Assembly (NCBI GenBank): GCA_020746835.1
Contig: JAGPNK010000003.1
Span: 434,001 to 498,000, forward strand
Direction of reading: 5' to 3'
DNA length: 64,000 bases
Source of the DNA: Stachybotrys elegans
Taxonomy: Eukaryota; Ascomycota; Sordariomycetes; Hypocreales; Stachybotryaceae
The first letter of the stretch is position 1; each line of letters opens with the position of its first letter. Positions 33,359 to 42,478 of this stretch are shown in pieces. The notes beneath the pieces were generated by a model. It was not told the DNA's origin, ran no database searches, and worked only from the letters and a program-made list of their open reading frames with translations. The translations under genes and the position numbers were made by a program.

Positions 33359-36300
33359 CTAAGCGCGAAGCTTGACGAGGAACATGGTCATGGCAGCAAA
33401 GATGACGGGCAGTACGCTGACAATCTCACCGAGGCCGGCGTACGCGGGCGGGATGCGGAAGTTGACAAAGGCACCAGCCGCGAGGAGGATCGCCAGGACG
33501 TTGTAGACGCCCGACCAGACAAAGTTGAACACCATGCGGTGGAAAGCCACGCGGCTGACGTCGAGCAGGAAGGGGATACCACCGAGACCGGCCAGGAGGA
33601 CCACGTCGGCCGCACCACGCGTGATGTCGCTGGACGAGTACGAATTTCCGAGCTGTACACCTACATTGGCCTGAGCGACAGCGACGGCGTCGTTGGTACC
33701 ATCACCGCAGAACATGACGAACTTGTTCTCAGCCATGAGCGACGCGACGTATTCCCGCTTCTGCGCCGGAGTGCACTTGGCACGGACATTGTCGGGGAGT
33801 ATCCCGACGGAGTCGGCAGTGGATTTGACAGCGTCGACCTGGTCGCCAGAGACGAGGTGGATGGTGATGTTGCGGCTTTTAAGCTTAGCAATCACGGCAT
33901 TGGCTTCCGGACGCAGATTGGCGCGAAGACCAAAGAGGGCGATGGGAGTCGAGTTGCGAGTGACGAGCAGGACGGTCATGGAATCGGTGAGCAGGCGATG
34001 GACAGCAGGGTTGGCCTCATTCTGGGTCCAGCTGGGTGTTCCGGCTTGGAACAGAGAACCGGCCTTGGTCGCTTGAACACCGCAACCAGGGATAGCTTGA
34101 ACATCACCAATATCGGCCGCTTTGGCCACAGCCTGTTCAAGATGCTTGGCGACTGCTGCAGAAACGGGGTGATTGTTGCTCGAGACCAAAGCCTTGGTAA
34201 CAGCGATAGCTTCCTGGGGGGCAATGAAGTATTCTTCTGCAAGGACATCAAGGGTTCCCTCAGTTAGAGTGCCAGTCTTGTCGAGGACAACATCGGTAAC
34301 CTTGCGCGCTTCGGCTGTGCATTCCGCCGTCTTGATGACGACTCCTCCGCGCGCCGCGATGCCTCCGGCAATCACAAGCACCATGGGGACAGCCAGGCCA
34401 AGCGCACAGGGACAAGACACGGCGAGTACAGCGACGGCATAGGTGATGGCGTCAGGAACCGCTTCCCCAGCTCGCTCGTTTCTAACTCTAAGGCCAACAA
34501 TGACCCAGATGACGGTGGTAAGCACTGCGATTGTCGTTACCACGGGGACGAACCAACTGGCAACACGATCTGCGAGGTCTTGCATCTTGGGCTTGGAGCC
34601 AGCAGCCTCTTCGACGAGCTCTGCAATGTCTGTGACAGTATTTTTGCCCGGAAGGCGGGTAAGCGAGGCAGTAATGACGCCCGAGCCATTGACAGTGCCA
34701 GCGATGATCGGGTCGCCAGTCTTCTTGGTGACAGGCATACTCTCACCAGTCAGCATCGACTCATCGACCTCGCTGGAACCGCTGGTCACGACACCATCGG
34801 TGGGAATGCGGGTGTGTGGCTGAACCATGAACTTGTCGCCATACTGGAGCAAGCGGGCATCAATCTCGTACTCTTTCCCATCGTCAACAAGGGTGGCCGT
34901 GGACGCTTGAAGAGATCGCAGTGACACGGCGGCGACGGCTCGAATGCGAGCTACAGCAGCAATCAGGCGGCCCAGCAGGATCAGAGTAATGAGGAGAGTA
35001 CTGGTTTCGAAGAACTCGCTCGTCTCAAGCGGCTGGTTGGCCATACGGAAGCCAAATGCGACGAGGGAGTACAGGTAGGCGGCAGTGATGCTGATACAGA
35101 CAAGCATGTCCATCTCAATGCTACGGTCGTGGATCAGCGAGAGGATAGCGGGACGGTACAGAGTTGGGACGGCGACGAGCTGGACGAGGGTCGCAAGAAC
35201 CAGCGAGATGTAGGCGCGCGTTCTTCCGTCGACCAAATCCTCTCCCCACGCCAAGACACAGACGGGGATCGTAAGGACAGCAGAGACGCTGGTCTTGACG
35301 AGCAGGTCATAGAGCTTCTTCCGTCCAGATGCGACCGAGGGATCAGCAGCCGGAGGAGCAAGTCCATTAGCAAGACTGCCGATTTGATCGACAAGAGAGC
35401 GTGCGCCAATGATGGCGGGATCATAGGAGACTCGGATGACTTTCTTGTTGATAATGTTGACCTCGGTGATGCCAGGGATGGCGAGTTCAGTCAGCGCTTT
35501 GGCAGCGTCTCCCGTGGCAAGAAGGTCCAGCGACTGATCGTTGCCAGTAAGGCGAGTGCAGCTGAAGCCGGTGGCCTTTTCAGTCTCACGAATGAGATGG
35601 TCCGCTTTCTCGCCAGAGGGATCGAGACTGAACTCGGCTGTTCCTCTGACGAAATTGACGCGAACATTGGATACGCCCGGAGCAGCATTAAGGATACGCT
35701 CGAGCTTGCTGCCGCAGCCCGAGCATGTCATTCCAGCGACAATGAGAGCGACGTGTTCCAGACCGGCATCATTCTCGACGTCAATCTCCTTGTTCCTGAT
35801 GGTGACGGCCGCACGGCGCGACTTTTGACTCGGGTCGGCGGGATCATCGCAGCCGTCGCTACAGCAGGATCCCTGGTTGCTCTTGACGGGCTTGATGGCC
35901 AGATCGTCCTGCTGGGTCGAGACAGGAGCACGAGCCTTCTTACCGCGATGCTTCATGCCGCCCAGGGTTCGATGGTGGTGCTGGCCATGGTGCCCGGCGC
36001 CGCTCTGGTGCATGCTATGCGCGGTAGAGTGACCCGAGGTCCCAAACACGGCAGTATCGGCATCGACACGCGCAACCTTGGCTGCCTTGGGCTTGTCGGT
36101 CTTATCGCAGCACGAGGCGGGGAGGCCGCGGTCGAGGATGCTGCGGCAGATGCAGCGAGCCGTCTCGAGGTAGGCGCCGTACTGCTCGAATGCTTTGGTG
36201 AGGTGGGTGCTGCAGGCCGACGCAGGATGATGGCCGTTCTTATCGTGATCATGCTGGTGGCCAGTGGCATCTGGAGGACGGGGAGTTAGGCATGGCTGGG

Positions 36301-36911
36301 GGACGTGAAGTGGTTGAGCATGATGGCTTACCGTTGTGCGCAGCATCATCGTCGCACGTCTTTTCGCATTCCATGGCAGCAGCCGCAATGATGCACTTTT
36401 CTACACATTGGCGGTCAGTATCAACACCACGGGGGTCAGGGCCAATCGTACCGTCGCACTGCTCGTCCTTGGAGGTGCAGCACTCAAGCTTCACGTCGCG
36501 GGTGGAAGCGTCCGAGTCATCGTCGCAGCCGTCGCAGCAGCCGGGCTCGGCGTCACGTCCACCACCACAGCAATCGTCTTGCTCTGCCTTTCTCTCTGCC
36601 GGAGCACCGCCGCCGCCGCAGCAGCCGGCTTGGCAGTCGTCGGCGTCGGCATCGGCACAAGAGTCGGCGTCGGATTCGGATTCGGGCTGGGCGCCGCAAG
36701 TTCCACCGGAGCAGCAACCGTCGGCAGGCTTATCCTTGTTGTCTTTGATGGCAGCATCGTCGGCGCAGCAGCCGGCCTCGCAGTCGCTGCCACTAGCATC
36801 GGGTCCTGCCGGAGCGCAACAGCCATCGCCAGCACATCCGCCAACCTCGGCACGAGGCACCACAGGCGGCTTCTCATTGTCGGCGCCGCCGCCGCAGCAG
36901 TCTTTACCCAT
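33359..36911 (-). CDS. P1B-type heavy-metal ATPase with Cys-rich N terminus (Pca1-like)
   Basis: Exporter of copper or cadmium ions. Exons 36911-36332 and 36270-33359 (61-nt intron), 1,163 residues. Residues 1-193 form a metallothionein-like region with about 27 Cys, many as CC or CCGGG pairs. A His-rich linker and more Cys follow, then one HMA domain (GMTCSGCGSKLERIL, about 366-434). The pump core has TGES (701-704), the ion-binding CPC in SCPCALGLAVP (813-815), phosphorylated Asp in DKTGT (857-861), the NHP motif near 894, GDGTND and a C-terminal membrane pair. CPC defines group IB-1, and GDGTNDAVAVAQA with a Cys-rich leader is typical of yeast Pca1 and Aspergillus PcaA cadmium/copper pumps. 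The start MGKDCCGGG was chosen because it opens the Cys-rich region; frames upstream lack coding character. It lies between the P450 and the repeat-precursor gene, on the same strand. Confidence 0.93.
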
Positions 36912-37681
36912 GGCGAATGGGTGGTTAAGAAATGATTTTGTATTCGTACTTGGATGGTCAAAAGTCTGGGTTGTATGAGGGTTTGTGGGGGAAGGAAAAG
37001 GGAAGGAAAGAACGAACAGATTCGACCCCAGCAGTGGAATATTTCGGACCAACGACAGGGATTCACTACCAGCCCTCATGCATCCAGATACATACAAATA
37101 CAACCCGTCAGTACTCCGTTTAACGTGTAACGTGTAACACGGAGAGCTTGGAGCCCCCAACCACGGAAACGCTGAACTTGAGCGCCATGACACACGGCTG
37201 ATACCAAGCCTCGACATTCTATTGGCCTCCACCGTCCGAAGCGACAAGACGAAACAGCCTTTCAATCAGCCCCTTGCCGGTTAACTGCACCGTTTACATC
37301 CGTAATAATCACCGCGACGGGAAATACCACCGTTTATTAATGCCGGCTATAAAACCGTGATCAAGAGCCATAGATGGCATCGAGTGCCCGACGTCCAAAT
37401 ACTTGCAGTTTATTCATCTTCATCATTACACAACCCGTACTGCCTGCCAGTCAATCCATATAAACAACCAAACCAGCAGTCAGATGAATTAAAGGTTATC
37501 TACATTTTTCCCAGTTTCAACAGCGCTAGTATATGGGCCTCTCGCACCCGCGCGAAGCCACACCAAGGTCGACTTCCGACAGATTTCGTAGCTGGTCAAG
37601 CCAAACTTGTTCCCAAGTCGCATCCATCATTCACCACCTCCGTCCCATGCCCCCTTGACCGTGACGCCCTTCCAACTCGCT
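36912..37681. other. ATPase promoter region
   Basis: 770 bp between the repeat-protein stop and the ATPase start. CT-rich stretches sit just upstream of the ATPase ATG (minus strand). I see no defined metal-responsive element. Confidence 0.4.
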
Positions 37682-38341
37682 CTAGTACTCATCACCTTCC
37701 TCCTCACGCTTGTTGTTTCGGCCACGTCCGTTGCCCTTGGCACGACCGCCCTGGTGGTGGCGGGCCTCAAGCTCGACCTCCTCGCGCTTGTTGTTGCGTC
37801 CACGTCCGTTGCCCTTGGCACGGCCGCCCTGGTGGTGACGAGCCTCGAGCTCATTGTCGTGCTCCTCATCCTCTTCCTCGCGTTTGTTGTTGCGGCCACG
37901 GCCGTTGCCCTTGGCTCGGCCTCCCTGGTGGTGGCGAGCTTCCAGCTCGTTCTCGTGCTCCTCCTCATCCTCTTCCTCGCGCTTGTTGTTGCGTCCACGT
38001 CCATTGCCCTTGGCACGGCCGCCCTGGTGGTGGCGGGCCTCAAGCTCGTTCTCCTCGCGCTTGTTGTTGCGGCCGCGGCCGTTACCCTTGGCGCGACCTC
38101 CTTGGTGGTGGCGAGCGACGAGCTCCATCTCAAACTCGTCGTCGTCCTCATCGTCCTCAGCCTCAGGCTCCTCGTCACGCTTGTTGTTGCGTCCACGTCC
38201 ATTACCCTTGGCGCGGCCACCCTGGTGGTGACGGGCCTCGAGGCCTTCGCTCCTGACAGCAATGCTGACAGCCTCAACTTCCTCCTCGCGCTTCTGGTTA
38301 CGGCCCCGGCCGCCGCGGTTTCGTCCACCCTGGTGATGAGG
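37682..38341 (-). repeat. Seven-unit coding tandem repeat
   Basis: Unit lengths are 36, 40, 26, 33, 32, 26 and 26 codons. The basic 57-nt core is conserved at DNA and protein level, while spacers vary in length and sequence, implying selection or gene conversion on the core only. Confidence 0.9.
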
Positions 38342-38608
38342 CTGGCATCTGTTAGCTATGGTTCTATTCGTGTCTCACGGTGAACCAACCTCTCGCTCCT
38401 CAATGTTTTCGAACACCGGGAGGCCAAGTGCCGGCACCATCATAGCAGCCAGTGGCGCCTTTCCGAAATGTTAGCACATATACTCTGTGAATATCTTGGC
38501 AAGACTTACGCCATAGCGAGTGATGAGGTTGCCAGAAGGAGCAACGGCACTGGCAAGTCCCTGGGCGGCAAGGGCGCCGATGAGAAGAACAGAGGTGCTA
38601 GAACGCAT
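37682..38608 (-). CDS. Secreted Kex2-site tandem-repeat precursor (candidate RiPP/KEP precursor)
   Basis: Exons 38608-38510, 38458-38390 and 38341-37682 (introns 51 and 48 nt), 275 residues. Signal peptide MRSSTSVLLIGALAAQGLASA, then a short pro-region ending in EERE. The rest is seven tandem units starting at 38341, 38233, 38113, 38035, 37936, 37840 and 37762. Units 2-7 carry the identical 19-mer RHHQGGRAKGNGRGRNNKR; unit 1 is divergent (PHHQGGRNRGGRGRNQKR). Each 19-mer ends in Lys-Arg, a Kex2 site, and is followed by a variable acidic spacer (EE, EEEDEEEHENELEA and similar), usually ending in E-A before the next unit. The layout matches Kex2-processed repeat proteins (KEPs), which include ustiloxin-type RiPP precursors and pheromone precursors. 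Expected products are cationic His/Gly/Arg/Asn peptides neutralised by acidic spacers until secretion. There is no Tyr or Phe in the repeated 19-mer. It is divergent from a UstYa gene. Confidence 0.85.
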
Positions 38609-39959
38609 CTTGAAAGTTGGGATGGTTATTTATAAGAAAGAAAGAATAAAGTGTTAATGAGAGTGGAGTAAATTGAATTGGATCTACCAGAGAACCTAGA
38701 AAGGAATGAGATAGCGTCAAGCTATTGGTCTGAAGTGAAAATGGAAGTGAAGTGGCCAGATTATCGAAAGGTGAGCAGATTTGAGCGCTTTATACAGCAT
38801 AGATACGTCGGCGGCTCCGTGAATAGATCACTACAGATGGACTGTGGAGGCCTCATCCGCTATCTCGGTTCCCTCCCGCTCAAAGACAAGAGGGTGACAC
38901 GTATAGCGCGGTAGTGAAACTATAGAATGCCGTCATTTCGTCTCAAGATGCCGACCGACCGTTCAAGTGGAGGCATGGAAAGGCCCATATCGAGGCCAGC
39001 CACGGCCACCATTGTGATTAGACAAGCGACAATGGGTATAGTTTCAGCCAGAGACGACCAGAGGAGCCAGCAAAGTGCTTCCCTACCCAGTAAACTCCAC
39101 GTGGACCAAGGGCGTCCATCACAACCTCCCTGGGCCAGGGCCTTGTGAACAAAGCGGCCGCCACGAATCGTAGATCTCCGCCGCAATCAACTTCACACCA
39201 CTCTTGATGCCCATGTCTGGGAATTATCCCACGCCTACCGTCTGGTGATGTCGATGCTTGGCTCCTCGTCTCCGCTTTTCCCGATCTCTTGGTGCCAAGA
39301 AGCGACGAAATCGTGTCTGGGCACGAAACAGAACAATCTGCATGAAACGGTTCGTTCATCTATCTCCATCGATACGGCAACGACGGCACCTCTTCTCTGC
39401 TATTTCCCAAACAGGGGTCGCTGTCCTGGACTGGATCTTTGCCATCGTCAAAGCACATCCTGGGCCCTCTCTCTCTCTGTCTGATGTAGACTAGAGACCA
39501 AAAACCGTTAACTGCGGCTACTAACAAGCTTTGACTAGCACTGCAGCCCGCCCAATCCACCAGGCTTGGCTTTCTTTAGTTAATGTCCGTCTCTCCACTC
39601 GCCATGGGACCGCTGCTCCGCCAATAGAATTGAAGAGCTCTCCTTGGGGCTGCTATAATGGGAGTGTCGCGTTCCAAGTTTGTCTGACGATAGTTGCTTC
39701 ACTTTGGCGCTGAACACCCCTGGCGGGCCGTTGTCGCTTGTCGGCTGAACGTGCCGAGCTAGACAGTGCACTTCCCCCTTGAAGTCATCTCCAACAACGT
39801 CCATTAATTATTGTTTTCAACTCTGAGAGCCTTTCCAACCTTCCCACCTCCTTTCCTCTATGCGCTGGACGCTCCCTTCGTTAGTCTTTTCTTTCATCGC
39901 TAATATTACGCAAGCGTAATTTGTTATACTTCATTTCTTTCTGCAGCGCTTTTTTCATC
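38609..39959. promoter_or_regulatory. Divergent intergenic region, repeat precursor / UstYa
   Basis: 1,351 bp between the two divergent start codons. A TATAAA-like motif on the minus strand sits at 38629-38634 near the precursor start. Pyrimidine-rich sequence precedes the UstYa ATG. No transcription-factor site can be named. Short frames inside lack coding character. If the two genes are co-expressed, the control sequences are probably here. Confidence 0.45.
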
Positions 39960-40849
39960 ATGGAGAAAACCTACCAACTGGTTCCTGATGAGGAGAAACA
40001 GCCTCTCTGGAAGGGCCTTCGTCAATCCCCCATAAAGACAGTTCGCCTTGACCCGGAAAGCAGGCTGTGGAGAATCCTGGGTTTGGTTGTGCCTGTTTTG
40101 CTGTTCGTCACATCTCTGATTCTCTTTGCCGCTTCATATTGGCTAAGATATGGCCATCCGTCTGATCTATACTTTACGCGGCTTTATTCGCCTTACTGTA
40201 TGTCGCAGTCTGTATTTATGAATCATCTCACTGACCTCATATAGCTCCCGCTGAAGAGATCGTTGAATACACCACCGTGCGATACAATGTCACGCCCGAG
40301 TTGAAGAAGACGGAATACGTTGGCTATGGCCCCGAGGTTGACAAAGCCTGGGACCATATCACGTACGATGTGGGCGATCAAATGATCACTCCCAAAGCGC
40401 TGCATCGGCTTGGCCTCGATCCCAACTCCCTGCGCATCAAGGATCCCAGAACTGGTGAAGAGGGTTACAGGGTCGGCATACAAGTTTTTCACCAGCTGCA
40501 TTGCCTGAATCTTCTTCGTCAAGACAGTTACCGAGAGTATTACTCCCATCAAGGTGGAGATATCGAGGTAGAGCCCGAAGATCTTCGAGGACATCTTGGT
40601 AAGCCTCCTACCATACCACTGCAAGGAACATCAGAGAACTACATGGCTAACCCAGTCACAGATCATTGTCTCGAGATATTGCGCATCAGCCTCATGTGTC
40701 AAAGTGACATTGGCGTGTACGCATTCAAATATTACGAGGGATACGACGGCCATTGGCCTGACTTCAGCACTCTGCACACGTGCCGAAACTTTGATGCCAT
40801 CCGAGACTGGGCCTTTGAGAATGCAGTGGTATTTGGTGACGAAGAATAG
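39960..40849 (+). CDS. UstYa-family protein (DUF3328)
   Basis: Probable membrane-bound oxidase of the UstYa type. Exons 39960-40197, 40245-40598 and 40662-40849 (introns 47 and 63 nt), 259 residues. A cytosolic N terminus is followed by one membrane span (ILGLVVPVLLFVTSLILFAA, about 46-68). Conserved parts: VFHQLHCLNLLR with the H-x-x-H-C motif at 162-166, the second D-H-C-L-E-x-L-R-x-x-L-M-C block at 198-210, and LHTCRNFDAIRDW near the end. These two His/Cys motifs define the family. UstYa/UstYb in the ustiloxin pathway and homologues in asperipin, phomopsin, victorin and cyclochlorotine pathways oxidise or cyclise ribosomal or related peptides. Here the gene is divergent from a Kex2-site repeat precursor. 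The 63-nt intron keeps the frame open, but its removal restores the H-C block directly after GHL. Confidence 0.93.
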
Positions 40850-41458
40850 AACAATTGTTACAGTACTTAGATTAGAGCGGGTGCTAATGCATAATCATTG
40901 TGCCCAACGCCCACGGCAGCTCCCGACCAATTGGGCCAATATACACAGGGTTCCCTGTCAATTACCATTGATTTGGTCCTGCCTATGTTGGTGGAAGTAG
41001 CCCTCCTCGAAGTCACTGACATCCTGGTACTCCGTACGGAGTACAGAATCGGAAATTCTCGCGTTACCTCTGCATGTCCAGATTGGCTTAATGCCGCAAC
41101 CACTCCACAGGTCGCAGATATGAAAGCGCATTAACTTTACGCGAGCTTGAAGTGAAACAACAAAGGACCCAAACACAACTATCTCGTCTCGTCCCACTTC
41201 TGCTACTGATCTCAGGGTAGACCTGTTTCCAAATCCATGCCACGCTTTTAGGGTACCATGCTGCTGTCTTACTTACGCTCTCAATAATTCTCATTATAGA
41301 ATCCATCAAACGGGGTTTGTAGAAGAACTTCAAGAACCAGATTATCATCATCTGAACTACCAGATCATGCGGCCCTCTTGTTTCGACATTGAATATGACT
41401 GACGGCAACATCTCTGATCTGTCCCCAACCAGGTCCTTGACAAACTGCAAGCCACGAT
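40850..41458. other. Intergenic between convergent genes
   Basis: 3' flanks of the UstYa and AA9 genes. Nothing else recognised. Confidence 0.45.
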
Positions 41459-42478
41459 TTACGGGACACACTGTGAGTAGTACTCGTTGCTAACCTTGCA
41501 GGTTCCCTCAGCGCAACGAGTTGGTCCAGTCCAATCACGGCCACCGCACTGCCCCCAGAGAGGAGAGGTAGAACCGCCGCCGCCGCCGCCGCCGCCTCCT
41601 CCTCCCCCACCTCCACCTCCACCTCCACCTCCGCTGCCACCTCCAGTCCAGACAGTGTGTTTTCCAATGTTGGTGTAAGGGTAGGACCTGGCACCATAGA
41701 TGAAGAAGCGCAGGGCGGGATCATTGGAGTCGTAGAGACCGGGGATCTTGACCATAGGGCCGGGATTTCCGTTTCCGTTGCCGCTGACGCGGATCTGGGC
41801 GCACTCAAAGTAGAACTCAGTGTCACCGCTCTGGGCACCGTGGATCGCGATGTGCTCGACGCGGACGAGGTATTCTCCCGGCGGGGTGTCGTTAGGCAGG
41901 CGGAAGGAGACGGTAGACTGGTCCCAGGTGCACCAGTCGGTATCCTGCAGATAGCCATTGGCTACAAAATGATATTAGTTGAGAATTATCTTGCAGGTCG
42001 CTGGCTGACTTACATGGGGGGCGACAGATGATCATCTGATGGACCTTGAACCAGTCTCCATCACCGCGGTACTGGCGAACATCACCAGGGGCCTTGGACA
42101 TGTGGATAGTCAAACTGCTCACGGTCAGCAGAGATTTCAATAACCAGACTTGTATCCAGCACAGGGAGGCTATACGCACGGTCCAGGGTGCTGCATGGTA
42201 GCATAGTACCAGAGCTGGAAGCCAATCTCATCACCAGGCTTCACATCGTACACCTTAGTTCGGCCGGCATTGTTAAAAGAGCCAGAGTTGCAGCGGAAGT
42301 CATCACTTGGCTGCAGGAACTGCTTGGTGGGCATGATGCCATTGCTCTGCTCTCGGATGTACTCCCAGTCGTTGGTGAGTCGGCCATTGACCACAAGCTT
42401 ACTGAAGCGGTAGTGAGCCTGGGCGACCTGGGCGCCGGCGAGGCACCATAGAGCCAGTTTTCCAAAGTCAAGAAGCAT
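41459..42478 (-). CDS. AA9 lytic polysaccharide monooxygenase with CBM1
   Basis: Secreted copper enzyme that oxidatively cleaves cellulose or related glucans. Exons 42478-42180, 42114-42014 and 41961-41459 (introns 65 and 52 nt), 300 residues. The signal peptide ends ...AGAQVAQA, leaving His22 as the mature N terminus ([11 protein letters not shown]), the first copper ligand of the histidine brace; His97 (ATMQHPGP) is the likely second. Other AA9 blocks: [45 protein letters not shown] and [12 protein letters not shown]. The C terminus is a cellulose-binding CBM1 (about 264-300: [20 protein letters not shown], then YYSQCVP). The linker between them is almost pure glycine, about 25 residues, instead of the usual Ser/Thr/Pro linker. 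The gene appears intact. Confidence 0.95.

Noticed and set aside
33335..34267. 310-codon open frame on the plus strand
   Set aside because: Exact antisense shadow of the P1B ATPase; the minus strand has all pump motifs.
35129..36289. 386-codon open frame on the plus strand
   Set aside because: Antisense of the ATPase HMA and membrane region, caused by GC-rich codon use; crosses its intron.
36292..36978. Two long plus-strand frames opposite the Cys-rich exon
   Set aside because: Ser/Gln/Ala low-complexity product is the complement of Cys and Gly codons; the minus frame continues into the ATPase.
37682..38341. Evenly spaced repeats resembling a CRISPR array
   Set aside because: Units are in-frame coding repeats of 78-120 nt in a fungal secreted-protein gene, not short palindromic repeats with unique spacers.
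37607..38383. 258-codon hydrophobic repeat frame on the plus strand
   Set aside because: Complement of the Kex2-site repeat protein; the minus strand has signal peptide, splice sites and processing sites.
37682..40849. Calling the locus a canonical dikaritin (ustiloxin-type) cluster
   Set aside because: The repeated unit has no Tyr or Phe and the usual extra enzymes are not visible, so only a candidate or novel RiPP locus is claimed.
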